Positions 54,381-63,702 of a DNA stretch of 64,000 nucleotides are shown piece after piece. The position numbers and the translations under genes were made by a program. Position 1 is the first letter of the stretch, and each line of letters begins with the position of its first letter. The stretch is taken from positions 310,001 through 374,000 of the forward strand of contig JAOAPC010000008.1 in the NCBI GenBank assembly GCA_025462735.1. The letters are read 5' to 3'. Below the pieces are notes generated by a model. The model was not told where the DNA came from. It did not search any database and was given only the letters and a program-made list of their open reading frames with translations. Source of the stretch: Acidobacteriaceae bacterium. GTDB lineage: Bacteria; Acidobacteriota; Terriglobia; Terriglobales; Acidobacteriaceae.

Positions 54381-54613
54381 TAGGGACCCTTTCGCATTTC
54401 GGATTGAAAATAAATAGCAATGCTTACCATTGCAGCATTCGCTCGTTGTGAGGTTTTTGATTTTGTTACGATTTTGTTACAAGCTCAGGATTCTTGGAAT
54501 GCACGGGCGCGATCCGAGCAGCGAACAGACCGAACCCCTGACATGATCGAGCACACGGCAAGATCGTTGGCCTCGGGCTAACGGATCGCAAGGCAAGCTA
54601 AAGCACTGAAGCA

Positions 54614-54689
<76 letters not shown>

Positions 54690-55078
54690 GATGGAATGGG
54701 TTGGTGCGAAGAGATTAGACCAGAATGACGCAATTTTTGAACGCGGTTCTAGCTACGAGTTCTGCCCTGACGGCTCCAAAGGGATTTTACCAAACTTCGC
54801 GCGGATTGCTCCTGCATTTCAAGTTATATGCCCCTCGTGTAGTCCCCCCGCTATTACCACGCCGCAAATTGTCGATCCAAAACTGATGGTCCGTGGCAGG
54901 AGTTCAACTGCGTGGACATGTGCCTGAGATATGTAGGCAGCAACCCGCCGAAAAGCAGGAGCGATAGGATAGCGAGTTGTCCGAGGAAGTCTGCGCGTTT
55001 TATTGCTGGTGTTATTTGCTCAGTTTGTGTGCTTCCTGAGGCCCTGCGCCAAATCTGCGGGATTCCTTGCCTTACCCT
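54690..55078. other. About 390 bp without a convincing gene
   Basis: Only short frames on both strands. No repeat family, RNA or terminator could be supported here. Confidence 0.5.
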
Positions 55079-55936
55079 TTATTCGAAAACGACTGTCTTG
55101 TTTCCATATACCAGAACGCGATTCTCGATATGCCAGCGGACTGCCCGCGAAAGGACTACTTTTTCGAGATCGCGGCCCTTCTGAATAAGGTCTTCGATGG
55201 AATCGCGATGGGAGACACGCACCACGTCCTGCTCGATGATAGGGCCATCGTCGAGAACTTCCGTCACGTAATGGCTGGTCGCGCCGATAAGCTTCACCCC
55301 GCGTGTGAACGCCTGATGGTACGGCTTTGATCCGACGAATGCGGGCAAAAACGAATGGTGAATGTTAATGATGCGGCCGGGGTAGGCATGCACCATCTCA
55401 TCGGAAAGAATCTGCATGTAGCGCGCGAGCACAATGAAATCGATGTTGTAGCGCTCCAGTCGGGCGCGAATTTGGCGTTCCGCCACTTCTTTATTTTCCT
55501 TTTCGACAGGAACAAGAAAAAAAGGAATGCGGTAGAAATCCGCGATTGCCTGGCTGTCGGGATGATTCGAGAGAATGCAGGGAATCTCGCAAGTCAGCTC
55601 GCCACTTTGGTGACGGTAAAGCAGATCCACCAGGCAGTGATCGTATTTCGAGACCAGAATTGCCATACGCGGACGATAATCCGATTGCGCGAGTCGCCAT
55701 TGCATTTCGAAGGGGGCGGCAATGGGAGTAAAAGGACGTGCAAAATGGTTCAGCGGTATATCGAACTCGGCGGGATCGAATTCAACCCGCATCAAAAATA
55801 TGCCGGAGTCCACGTCACTGTGCTCGTCCGCGTGCAGGATATTGCCGCCGTGCTGGTAAATAAATCCGGCAATGCTGGCGACCACGCCCTTCTTGTCAGG
55901 ACAACTCAACAAGAGGATCGCGGATTTCTTCGTCAT
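55079..55936 (-). CDS. purU: Formyltetrahydrofolate deformylase
   Basis: The 285-residue enzyme has an N-terminal ACT domain (ILLLSCPDKKGVVASIAGFIYQHGGNILHADEHSD) and a C-terminal formyltransferase-like domain with the catalytic set in INIHHSFLPAF and GATSHYVTEVLDDGPII. PurU hydrolyses 10-formyl-THF to THF and formate. Its ATG overlaps the stop of the upstream FAD oxidoreductase gene (ATGA), so the two are coupled; the upstream AAAGG supports this start. A longer frame would run 31 codons into that gene. Confidence 0.93.
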   Translation of the reverse strand: MTKKSAILLLSCPDKKGVVASIAGFIYQHGGNILHADEHSDVDSGIFLMRVEFDPAEFDIPLNHFARPFTPIAAPFEMQWRLAQSDYRPRMAILVSKYDHCLVDLLYRHQSGELTCEIPCILSNHPDSQAIADFYRIPFFLVPVEKENKEVAERQIRARLERYNIDFIVLARYMQILSDEMVHAYPGRIINIHHSFLPAFVGSKPYHQAFTRGVKLIGATSHYVTEVLDDGPIIEQDVVRVSHRDSIEDLIQKGRDLEKVVLSRAVRWHIENRVLVYGNKTVVFE

Positions 55937-57528
55937 CTCCGCGCCTTTAAGTCTTTCAGGATTTCGCGCGCGGCATTTGCCCCCGAGCCTCCGGTGAGCC
56001 CAGTGCCGGGATGCGTACCCGATCCGCACAGATAAAGGTTTTCAATTGGGGTGCGGTAACGCGCCCAGTCGAGCATAGGGCGCATGGTGAAGATCTGATC
56101 GAGCGCCAGCTCACCGTGAAAAATTTGGCCGCCGGTCAGGCCATAGGTTTCTTCGAGGTCAAGCGGTGTGATGATTTGATGATGCAGAATCTTCTCCGGC
56201 AGATCGGGCGCGTACTGCGCCAAAGTTTTCACTACGGTATCACCGAGCGCAAATCGCTGGCCTTCGCCCCGCCAACTGCTGTTCTTCAGTTTGTAAGGCG
56301 CGTATTGCATGTAAATCGACATCACGTGCTTGCCCTCGGGCGCAAGCGATGGGTCAGTGAGTGTAGGAATTGTAACTTCCAGATACGGCGCGCGGGAGAA
56401 ATTCCCGTACTTGGATTCGTCGAAGGCGCGTTCGAGGTAATCGATGTCGGAGCCAATTTGAATTCTGCCGGTCAGGGCGTCGGTGTTTCCATTCAGGGCT
56501 TTGAATGTCGGGAGGCCTGACAAAGCGAGGTTGATTTTCGAGAGGGTTCCGTTCATCCGATAGTTTTGGAGCCGTTTTATGAAGGTAGGTGACAGGAGCA
56601 CTGGATCCATCAGCTTAAGGAAAGTTCGTTTGGGGTCGGCGTTGGAGATTACGGCACGGGCTTCAATTTCTTCTCCGTTCGATAGAACAACGCCTTGAGC
56701 CGTCCCATTCTTGATTTTTATTTCGGCTACTTCCGCGCCAGCGCGAATCTCGGCCCCGGCTTGCTGGGCGGCTTTCGCCATGGCTTGAGTCATCGCGCCG
56801 ATGCCGCCAGTGGCGAAGAAATTACTTCCGGCAGGATTCGAATCTCCCGCGGCACGGAGCAGAAGTACCAGGCTTGTCCCCGCTGACCAAGGGCCAAGGA
56901 AGGTTCCGAAGATGCCGCGAGCCGCGATGGTGGCGCGAAGCAGATCGGTGTCAAAGAACTCGGAAACAATATCCGCGACCGCCATCGGCGCCCAGCGTAG
57001 TAGGTCGTAAGTGCTCTTCTTGCCCAACCCGCGAACCGAGCGGCCGAGTTGTAACAGTCCGAAGAGATCGCCCTTGGAAGGCCGCGCAATTTCTGGCGGG
57101 GTAAGCGCGAGAGCTTTGGAAATTACTCGTGAAGTCTTTTCGAGCGCCAAATGGAATTCGCGATACTTGGCAGCGTCTGCTTCGGAGAACTTGGCAATTT
57201 CCTGCGCGGCTTTGTTGAGGTCGCGATAGAGAATTAGCGCACGACCGTCCGGCGACAGAGAGGTAACAGCAATTTCCGGCGTGATTAGCGTCAGTCCATG
57301 CTTTTCAAGGTGCATGTCGCGCACGATCTCGGGACGTAATGGACCCGCGGAGTGAGCCAGCACGGACGAGCGGAATCCAGGATGGAATTCTTCTGTAATC
57401 GCTGCGCCGCCGACCTGGTTGCGGCGCTCGAGCACGAGAGGCTTGAATCCGGCTTTGGCGAGGTAGAACGCCGTGACCAGGCCATTGTGTCCGCCGCCGA
57501 TGATGACGATGTCGCGAGAGTTAGGCAT
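55933..57528 (-). CDS. FAD/NAD(P)-dependent oxidoreductase, phytoene dehydrogenase-like
   Basis: The 531-residue flavoprotein starts with the dinucleotide loop GGGHNGLVTAFYLAKAGFKPLVLERR and has the C-terminal FAD block YLCGSGTHPGTGLTGGSGANAAREI. It belongs to the phytoene desaturase-like/PYROXD2 group, not to true carotenoid enzymes with certainty. The substrate is unknown. It is coupled to purU downstream, and a paralogue lies upstream on the same strand 100 bp away, separated by an inverted repeat. Confidence 0.8.
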   Translation of the reverse strand: MPNSRDIVIIGGGHNGLVTAFYLAKAGFKPLVLERRNQVGGAAITEEFHPGFRSSVLAHSAGPLRPEIVRDMHLEKHGLTLITPEIAVTSLSPDGRALILYRDLNKAAQEIAKFSEADAAKYREFHLALEKTSRVISKALALTPPEIARPSKGDLFGLLQLGRSVRGLGKKSTYDLLRWAPMAVADIVSEFFDTDLLRATIAARGIFGTFLGPWSAGTSLVLLLRAAGDSNPAGSNFFATGGIGAMTQAMAKAAQQAGAEIRAGAEVAEIKIKNGTAQGVVLSNGEEIEARAVISNADPKRTFLKLMDPVLLSPTFIKRLQNYRMNGTLSKINLALSGLPTFKALNGNTDALTGRIQIGSDIDYLERAFDESKYGNFSRAPYLEVTIPTLTDPSLAPEGKHVMSIYMQYAPYKLKNSSWRGEGQRFALGDTVVKTLAQYAPDLPEKILHHQIITPLDLEETYGLTGGQIFHGELALDQIFTMRPMLDWARYRTPIENLYLCGSGTHPGTGLTGGSGANAAREILKDLKARR

Positions 57529-57551
57529 GCATTATGCTCTGGCTTTTCCTT

Positions 57552-57620
57552 CTGTGAAACTCAGTGCCCTCTGTGGTGAGAAACAAAATCTTTAACCACA
57601 GAGGCCACAGAGTTTCACAG
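57552..57620. repeat. Inverted repeat between the two FAD oxidoreductase genes
   Basis: Arms 57552-57577 and 57595-57620 (26 bp) are inverted copies with two mismatches, built around CTGTGAAACTC and CCTCTGTGGT. Related words appear near 15504 and 62525, so this is a dispersed family. Confidence 0.7.
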
Positions 57621-57630
57621 AGGAAACCTT

Positions 57631-59214
57631 CTAACCTGCATCTTTTAGCACTTCCAGCGCCGATAGCCTTCCGGGTGCGCCCATAATTCCACCGCCGGGA
57701 TGCGTGGCTGATCCGCACATATAGAGGTTCTTGATTGGAGTGCGGAAGCGCGCCCATCCTGACACTGGACGTAAGAAGAAAAGCTGTTCCAGAGAAAGCT
57801 CGCCTTGAAAAATATTGCCTTCGCTCAAACCGAAGTCGCGTTCGAGATCGAGTGGGGTGAGGACTTGCTTGTGCAGAATGATGTTTTTCAAATTCGGCGC
57901 ATATTCCGATATTGTGTCGATTACCGTATTGCCGAAATCGTCGCGAAGCTGGTCCCAGTTCAGCCCAGGCCGCAGCTTGTAAGGCGCGTACTGCACGAAG
58001 CACGACATCACGTGCTTCCCCGGAGGCGCGACGCTCGGATCGGTGAGCGACGGAATTACCATGTCGATGTAGGGACGACGGGAGAACATTCCATACTTGG
58101 CGTCGTCATAGGCTGTTTCCATGTAGTCGACTGCTGGTGAAATCGAAATCGCGCCGCGCAGGTGCGAGCCGGGTCCAGGCATGCACTTGAAATCCGGCAA
58201 AGCGTCGAGTGCGAGATTTACTTTGCCGGATGATCCGCGAAATTTGTAGCGGCGGACTTCGTCGAGAAAGTCGTTCGAGAGGTTTCCGTTATCAATGAAT
58301 TCGATGAATGTATGCCGAGGGTCCACGCTTGAAGAAATTACGCGGCCATAAATTTCGTCGCCGTTAGCCAGGGCAACTCCCGTCGCGCGTCCATTCTTTA
58401 CGATGATCTTTCCGACGCCCGCTTCTTTTCGAATTTCAACTCCGGCTTCGACCGCAGCTTCGGCGATGGCGTTTGAAATTCCTCCCGTACCGCCGCGGGC
58501 GAATCCCCAGGCGCGGAATGCGCCGTCGATCTCTCCCATGTAATGGTGCAACAAAACGTAGGCGGTGCCGGGCGAGCGCACGCCCAGAAACGTCCCAATA
58601 ATTCCCGACGCCGACATCGTGGCCTTGAGCACGTCGGTTTCAAACCACTGGTCGAGAAAATCGGCCGCGCTCATAGTCATGAGTTGCACAAGGTTGTAGC
58701 GGTCTTCACTGGCGAGCTTCTGAAAGCGCCGCGCCAGAAACAGCAGCTTCGAAAGATCCTTGGGATTGAATCCGGTCGGGTCAGGCGGGACCATGTTCAT
58801 GATCGGTTTCACGAAATGGCACATCGGCTGCATGGCCTTGCCAAACTCGTCGTAAGCCTCGGCGTCAAGGCGCGAGTGGCGAGCGATCTCGCGATGCGTC
58901 TTGCCATGATCGTTCACTCGCCATAGGTAATCGCCGCTGAGCATGGGGGTGAAGGTGCCATCAAGGGGAAGGATTTCCAGGCCGTGGCGCGGAAGGTCGA
59001 GGTCGCGAATGATCTCCGGGCGCAGCAGCGAGACGACGTAGGAACAAACCGAGAATTTGAATCCCGGAAAAACTTCTTCCGTGACCGCAGCACCCCCGAG
59101 CACATGCCGCCGCTCAAGGACGAGCACTTTCTTCCCCGCGCGCGCAAGATAGGCGGCATGAGTAAGCCCGTTGTGCCCTCCGCCAATCACGATGACGTCG
59201 TAAGAAACAGCCAC
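57631..59214 (-). CDS. FAD/NAD(P)-dependent oxidoreductase, phytoene dehydrogenase-like
   Basis: This 527-residue paralogue of the next gene has the same loop (GGGHNGLTHAAYLARAGKKVLVLERR) and C-terminal block (YMCGSATHPGGGIMGAPG). Substrate unknown. The two genes and purU form a likely transcript. The gcvT-like gene lies beyond the nuclease-repeat array on the other strand. If the group acts together, demethylation of a methylamine or glycine derivative is one possibility, by inference. Confidence 0.8.
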   Translation of the reverse strand: MAVSYDVIVIGGGHNGLTHAAYLARAGKKVLVLERRHVLGGAAVTEEVFPGFKFSVCSYVVSLLRPEIIRDLDLPRHGLEILPLDGTFTPMLSGDYLWRVNDHGKTHREIARHSRLDAEAYDEFGKAMQPMCHFVKPIMNMVPPDPTGFNPKDLSKLLFLARRFQKLASEDRYNLVQLMTMSAADFLDQWFETDVLKATMSASGIIGTFLGVRSPGTAYVLLHHYMGEIDGAFRAWGFARGGTGGISNAIAEAAVEAGVEIRKEAGVGKIIVKNGRATGVALANGDEIYGRVISSSVDPRHTFIEFIDNGNLSNDFLDEVRRYKFRGSSGKVNLALDALPDFKCMPGPGSHLRGAISISPAVDYMETAYDDAKYGMFSRRPYIDMVIPSLTDPSVAPPGKHVMSCFVQYAPYKLRPGLNWDQLRDDFGNTVIDTISEYAPNLKNIILHKQVLTPLDLERDFGLSEGNIFQGELSLEQLFFLRPVSGWARFRTPIKNLYMCGSATHPGGGIMGAPGRLSALEVLKDAG

Positions 59215-59236
59215 TAGCTCTTAGCTCCTAGCGTTT

Positions 59237-59292
59237 CAGCTGTCAGCTGTCAGCTCTTGCGGTTTGTATCAGGGCACGTCTTCAGACGTGCC
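59237..59292. repeat. CAGCTGTCAGC repeat arm plus perfect hairpin
   Basis: CAGCTGTCAGCTGTCAGCTC (59237-59256) is a single arm of the family at 3728. GGCACGTCT-TC-AGACGTGCC (59273-59292) is a perfect hairpin with a 2-nt loop, similar in form to those between ilvB and the small subunit gene. Confidence 0.6.
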
Positions 59293-59468
59293 GCAGTGGT
59301 TCTTGAATAATTATCGGCTTCGGCCGCTGTGTTTCTTGTGAACAGGAATAATACTCGTGAACGGTGCTTTGCGCAGATGCGGATCAGAGTCCGCTAGGAA
59401 GGACGCTCCATTGGAGAAGGCGGTGCATGAGGACGAGATTACCATTTCTTACGTGCATAACCAAATAA

Positions 59469-59662
59469 TGTCATCCCGAACCTGCCCGCCGAAGAAGGGC
59501 AGGAGAGGGACCCAACGTTGGCTGGCGCTAACGATGCAGTCCGGCCACGCCGCATTCTGTCACCGTGCACTTTACTGCAGTCCCGATTACGTCACGCGGT
59601 GATCCAATCGCATCGTAAGGTCCCTCACCCGTCCGCTTTCAGCGTGCGAGTTCGGGATGACA
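59469..59662. repeat. 190-bp TIR element (copy B)
   Basis: Perfect 13-bp inverted ends TGTCATCCCGAAC (59469-59481) and its complement (59650-59662). Internal arms GAGAGGGACC and GGTCCCTC follow. Its right end lies 11 bp from the stop codon of the first GIY-YIG gene. Confidence 0.85.
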
Positions 59663-59673
59663 CTCGGGGGGAG

Positions 59674-59997
59674 TTAGGAGATTTTGCGCAGCGAGGGAAA
59701 ACGCGTCGGTTGATAGCAGCCATAGCTCAGATCACGCCACTTTGGATTGCTACTCTCAATCAGTGCAATCTTCTTTTCGCGACGCCAGTCTTTGAGTTCT
59801 TTCTCGCGTCGGATGGCCTTCATGACGGAACCATAACGTTCGAAGTACATGAGATTCGTCACGTTGTACTTTGCAGTGAATCCGCCAAAATCGTGCGATT
59901 TGTGCTGGCGCACTCGCCTTTCAATATGACTCGTGATCCCGATGTAGAGCACCCGGCGCTGGCTGGCCATGGTGTACACGTAGTAGGTCTTTTCCAC
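59674..59997 (-). CDS. GIY-YIG nuclease, copy 1
   Basis: The 107-residue protein is a single GIY-YIG domain: YVY at residues 6-8, YIG at 18-20, conserved Arg in ERRVRQHK, Glu53 in YFERYG, and NPKWRDL near residue 84. It resembles the small UPF0213-like nucleases. It cuts DNA or is a relic of such an enzyme; its target is unknown. It starts at a GTG. Both flanks are copies of a roughly 190-bp element with inverted ends. Copy 2 lies 621 bp away and differs at 8 of 107 residues. Confidence 0.85.
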   Translation of the reverse strand: MEKTYYVYTMASQRRVLYIGITSHIERRVRQHKSHDFGGFTAKYNVTNLMYFERYGSVMKAIRREKELKDWRREKKIALIESSNPKWRDLSYGCYQPTRFPSLRKIS

Positions 59998-60099
59998 CTC
60001 GCTATGCTGCGCGCTGGCGCCCGCCGATGTCTGTGCCAGGCATCACAATCAGGCCTGTGGATTTCCCGATCTGGTTATCTCCTTGACTTCCAAAGTGAT

Positions 60100-60282
60100 T
60101 GTCATCCCGAATCTGCAGGAACGCAGGATAGGGACCTCACGTCGGCTGGTGCAACCACGCAGTTCGGCCACGCCGCGTCTAGGCGCTGGCACCTGTTGCG
60201 ATCCTGATTACGTCCGTGGTGATCCAATCGCATCGAAAGGTCCCTCTCCCGCCCGCTTGCAGCGAGCGCGTTCGGGATGACA
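60100..60282. repeat. 190-bp TIR element (copy C)
   Basis: Inverted ends TGTCATCCCGAA (60100-60111) and complement. The internal sequence is nearly the same as that of copy D (53 identical bases in the GCGTCTAGGCGCTGGCACC region) and less like copies A and B. It separates the two GIY-YIG genes. Confidence 0.85.
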
Positions 60283-60294
60283 AGATGCGGGGAG

Positions 60295-60618
60295 TTAGGA
60301 GATTTTGCGCAGCCAGGGAAAACGCGTCGGCTGATACCAGCCATAGCTCAGATCACGCCACTTTGGATTCTCGGCCCCGATGAGAGCAATCTTCTTCTCG
60401 CGACGCCAGTCTTTGAGTTCTTTCTCGCGTCGGATGGCCTTCATCACTGAGCCATAGCGTTCGAAGTACACGAGATTCGTCACGTTGTACTTTGCAGTGA
60501 ATCCACCAAACACGTGTGACTTGTGCTGGCGAACCCGCCGCTCGATGTGACTCGTAATCCCAATGTAGAGCACCCGGCGCTGGCTGGCCATGATGTACAC
60601 GTAGTAGGTCTTTTCCAC
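60295..60618 (-). CDS. GIY-YIG nuclease, copy 2
   Basis: This 107-residue protein is the near twin of copy 1 and keeps every motif residue. Differences are Thr9Ile, Asp36Val, Met50Val, Glu81Gly, Ser82Ala, Ser83Glu, Cys94Trp and Ser102Trp. Its stop is 12 bp from the right end of element copy C, as copy 1's stop is from copy B. The repeated spacing shows that the repeat and the gene were duplicated as one unit of about 620 bp. Confidence 0.85.
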   Translation of the reverse strand: MEKTYYVYIMASQRRVLYIGITSHIERRVRQHKSHVFGGFTAKYNVTNLVYFERYGSVMKAIRREKELKDWRREKKIALIGAENPKWRDLSYGWYQPTRFPWLRKIS

Positions 60619-60721
60619 CTCGCTATGCTCCGCGCTGAACCACGATGATGTCAGTGTCGTGCGTCACATCTTCTAATGTGGATTTCCCAATTTGAACTTT
60701 CTTTTCGGTCTCCAAAGTGAT

Positions 60722-60992
60722 TGTCATCCCGAACCTGCGATCCGCAGGAACGCAGGCGAGGGACCTAACGTCGGCTTGCGCAACCATGCAGTTCGGCTAC
60801 GCCGCGTCTAGGCGCTGGCACCTGTTGCGATCCTGATTACGTCCGTGGTGATCCAACCGCATCGTAAGGTCCCTCTCCCGCCCGCTTGCAGCGAGCGCGT
60901 TCGGGATGACAAGGTAATGGGATGCGAGCAAGCGTGCGCGTTCGGGATGACAGGGTAATGGGATACGAGCAAGCGTACGAGTTCGGGATGAC
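60722..60992. repeat. 190-bp TIR element with triplicated right end (copy D)
   Basis: The complete element is 60722-60911. Its right end, GTTCGGGATGACA, then recurs twice more in tandem (ending at 60952 and 60992) with about 40-bp periodicity and GGTAATGGGAT and GAGCAAGCGT words between. It lies just upstream of the gcvT-like gene. Confidence 0.85.
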
Positions 60993-61046
60993 AGGGTAGC
61001 GAGTGTCGGTATAATCCGGAGTTCGGAGCAACTTGTCGAGGAAATC

Positions 61047-62243
61047 ATGCCCATCGGAACTGCTTTTCACGAACGAACCTTTCCGCTCTGCCAGAGCCTC
61101 AACTACCGCGAGTGGTCCGGGTACTACACGGTCAGCGCGTATGAGGTGCACCATGAGCACGAGTACAACGCCATCCGCAATGCGGCGGCGCTGATTGACA
61201 TCACACCGTTGTACAAGTACCTGCTCACCGGGCGCGACGCTACCAAATTGGTGAACCGCATCATCACGCGCGACATAAACAAAGTGACTAAGGGACAGGT
61301 GATTTATTGCTGCTGGTGCGACGAGCAGGGCAAGGTGGTGGACGATGGCACCATCACACGGCTCGACGAAAATCGCTATCGTTGGACCGCCGCCGAGCCC
61401 AACCTGCGCTGGTTTCATCAGAACGGGTTGAACATGGATGTCGAGATCGAGGACATCTCCGAGCACACCGCGGCGCTGGCGCTGCAAGGGCCGACTTCAG
61501 CGAGGCTGCTCAAGACGGTGGCAGATGCAGAAATTACCAATTTTAAATATTTCCGCATGACCAGCGGCAAAATCGCTGGCGTGCCGGTGGACATCTCGCG
61601 CACCGGATATACCGGAGACCTCGGCTACGAAATATGGGTGGAATGGAAAGATGCGGTCAAAGTCTGGGACGCGATAACGGCTGCTGGGCGGCAGTTCGAT
61701 TTGCATCCCACGGGCATGCTGGCGCTCGATGTAGCGCGAGTAGAGGCGGGATTGCTGTTGCTCGACGTGGACTACACCAGCTCACGCAAGGCGCTGATCC
61801 CTTCGCAAAAATATTCTCCGTACGAGCTGGGCTTTGGGAAGATGGTGCATCTGCAGAAAGAAAATTTCATCGGGCGCTCGGCGCTGGTAGAAGACGAGAA
61901 GCACGGAGTAGAACGCCAGTTAGTAGGCCTGGAACTGGACTGGCTTGAAATTGAAGCCTTGTACGAGAATTTGGGACTAACCCCTAGCGCCCCGAGCCAG
62001 ACTTCCCGCGTGCACGTGCCGGTGTATGCGGGCAATCGGCAGGTGGGGAAAGCGACTTCGACGACCTGGTCTCCGGTGCTGAAAAAATTAATTGCACTGG
62101 CCAGTGTAGAGACCGAACATTCGAAGCTCGGAACCAAGCTGCAGCTCGAAATTACGATCGAAGCAGTGCGGAAGAAGGCGGCAGCGACGGTGGTGAAAAT
62201 GCCGTTTTTCAATCCGGCGAGGAAGACGGCGGTGCCGGTATAG
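61047..62243 (+). CDS. GcvT-like aminomethyltransferase
   Basis: The 398-residue protein is of the GcvT/DmdA aminomethyltransferase family, with DGTITRLDENRYRWTAAEPNLRWF, ALQGPTSARLL, ISRTGYTGDLGYEIWVE, TGMLALDVARVEAGLLLLDVDY in order. These proteins move a C1 unit from an amine or sulfur donor to tetrahydrofolate. It is not beside gcvH or gcvP, so it may be a stand-alone T-protein relative. GAGGAAATC precedes the ATG at 61047. Confidence 0.85.
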   Translation: MPIGTAFHERTFPLCQSLNYREWSGYYTVSAYEVHHEHEYNAIRNAAALIDITPLYKYLLTGRDATKLVNRIITRDINKVTKGQVIYCCWCDEQGKVVDDGTITRLDENRYRWTAAEPNLRWFHQNGLNMDVEIEDISEHTAALALQGPTSARLLKTVADAEITNFKYFRMTSGKIAGVPVDISRTGYTGDLGYEIWVEWKDAVKVWDAITAAGRQFDLHPTGMLALDVARVEAGLLLLDVDYTSSRKALIPSQKYSPYELGFGKMVHLQKENFIGRSALVEDEKHGVERQLVGLELDWLEIEALYENLGLTPSAPSQTSRVHVPVYAGNRQVGKATSTTWSPVLKKLIALASVETEHSKLGTKLQLEITIEAVRKKAAATVVKMPFFNPARKTAVPV

Positions 62244-62439
62244 TATCGCCACGAGTGTACGTCCCGAGAACCGCGCACAGCTCCTGCTGGCGCAGCGTGC
62301 AGCGTTCCAAATCAAGAAATCTTCCTGCGAACAATGCGGCTTGCGCGTCGGCGATCGCACACGCGATCTCCTCGACCAGAGTGCGGGCATCGTTGTATGA
62401 CTGCTCTAGGGATTGCGGCTCTGACAGTGAATTACTCAC
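62209..62439 (-). CDS. Small helical protein, 76 residues
   Basis: The product is mostly helical (ARTLVEEIACAIADAQAALFAGRFLDLERCTLRQQELCAVLG) with a polar, Pro/Ser-rich tail. I do not recognise the family. It overlaps the 3' end of the gcvT-like gene by 35 bp on the opposite strand, which lowers confidence. Its helical pattern is, however, coding-like. Confidence 0.45.
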   Translation of the reverse strand: MSNSLSEPQSLEQSYNDARTLVEEIACAIADAQAALFAGRFLDLERCTLRQQELCAVLGTYTRGDTIPAPPSSSPD

Positions 62440-62614
62440 AAGGCGCGGGTGACGAAGGCTTCTCGTCTTACCGTTCGTATCATCGGCTGTAAATCAAAAA
62501 ACTTTAATGCGAGGACGAAAGCATTACCACAGAGGCCATAGAGTTGCACAGAGACAGAGCTACACAGAGAAATCAAGAACTGCCGCTCCTGTCGTAATCT
62601 AGCAACGGCTCGGA

Positions 62615-63172
62615 CTACTTGTCATAATGCAGTAGCGAAAAGATGTCGTATTTTTTTAGCTTGTCGCGTGGATGAAGGAAATCCAGTTCGATCACAAAAC
62701 CCAAACCGGCGATCTCCGCCCCCAGCGATTCGGCGAGATGGGCGGTGGCCTCGGCCGTCCCGCCTGTAGCGAGCAGGTCATCGACAATGATGACGCGTTG
62801 CCCTTTCTGAATGGCGTCGCGGTGAATTTCGAGTGTGTTGGTGCCGTATTCGAGGGCGTAATCGTATTTGGCGGTGGCTGCCGGAAGCTTTCCAGGCTTG
62901 CGCACGGGAACAAATCCGGCGTTGAGCCGGTAGGCCACCGTAGGCCCAAAAATAAAACCGCGGGCTTCCATACCCAGCACCAAGTCTATGTCTTTCGCCA
63001 AGTAATGCTCGGAGAGCGCGTCGATCAGCGTGGCGAAGCCCAGCTTATCTTTCAGCAGCGTGGTGATGTCATAGAACAAAATGCCGGGCTTGGGAAAATC
63101 CGGCACCTCGCGAATGAGCTTCTTCAGGTGTTCGCATTTCACACTCGCCTTCGACGACGAGGCATCCGGCAT
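62615..63172 (-). CDS. apt: Adenine phosphoribosyltransferase
   Basis: The 185-residue enzyme makes AMP from adenine and PRPP. It has the family blocks [43 protein letters not shown] and the PRPP motif [13 protein letters not shown]. Its ATG abuts the acyP stop, so the two are in one transcript. Length and motifs are normal. Confidence 0.95.
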   Translation of the reverse strand: MPDASSSKASVKCEHLKKLIREVPDFPKPGILFYDITTLLKDKLGFATLIDALSEHYLAKDIDLVLGMEARGFIFGPTVAYRLNAGFVPVRKPGKLPAATAKYDYALEYGTNTLEIHRDAIQKGQRVIIVDDLLATGGTAEATAHLAESLGAEIAGLGFVIELDFLHPRDKLKKYDIFSLLHYDK

Positions 63173-63463
63173 TTACCACGCTCCTTCAATACGAAATGTG
63201 TTCAGGCCCGGCACGGGCTTGGCTTCTAATTCTTGGACGTTGTCCACGCGGGCGGCTCTCGGTCCTTGCTGCAACCGCGATCGAAGGCCGGAAAGCTGAT
63301 CGCGCGTCCCCGTAGCCAGCACCTCTACGCTGCCATCAGAATTGTTGCGGACCCATCCGGAGATACCGAGCGTTTTTGCCTCGCGCTCAACAAACCAGCG
63401 GAAGCCCACACCCTGCACGCGTCCGCGAACTACGAATTGCTTAGTTTGTGCATCTGTTGGCAT
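63173..63463 (-). CDS. acyP: Acylphosphatase
   Basis: The 96-residue protein is an acylphosphatase with the active-site GRVQGVGFRWFVEREA and the Asn in WVRNNSDGSVEV. It hydrolyses acyl phosphates in the cytoplasm. It lies directly upstream of apt with no gap between stop and start. Confidence 0.93.
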   Translation of the reverse strand: MPTDAQTKQFVVRGRVQGVGFRWFVEREAKTLGISGWVRNNSDGSVEVLATGTRDQLSGLRSRLQQGPRAARVDNVQELEAKPVPGLNTFRIEGAW

Positions 63464-63702
63464 GACACGGTTCAGTTAAAAACTCCAGCGCGAATCGACG
63501 GCGTTCAACTCGGACGGATCCAGCGCTTCACTGGCATCCCCACAAAAGCAGCGGCTAGCACAACAAGTGACGCAAGAACAACCTTCCTGGCCCGTTTGCA
63601 CGCGGGAGCTTCTCAGACGGAAGCGAAGGAATTAACGCCTCGAGAATGATCAGGCGGATGTGAACATCTACAGCGTCGAATTGCGATCCATCCCATGCCT
63701 GG

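Noticed and set aside
59469-60992. CRISPR array
   Set aside because: Repeats are about 190 bp, palindromic-ended and separated by genes; there are no short regular spacers and no cas genes.
63464-63702. Small membrane peptide between acyP and efp
   Set aside because: A 34-codon hydrophobic frame exists on the minus strand but has no usable start codon.
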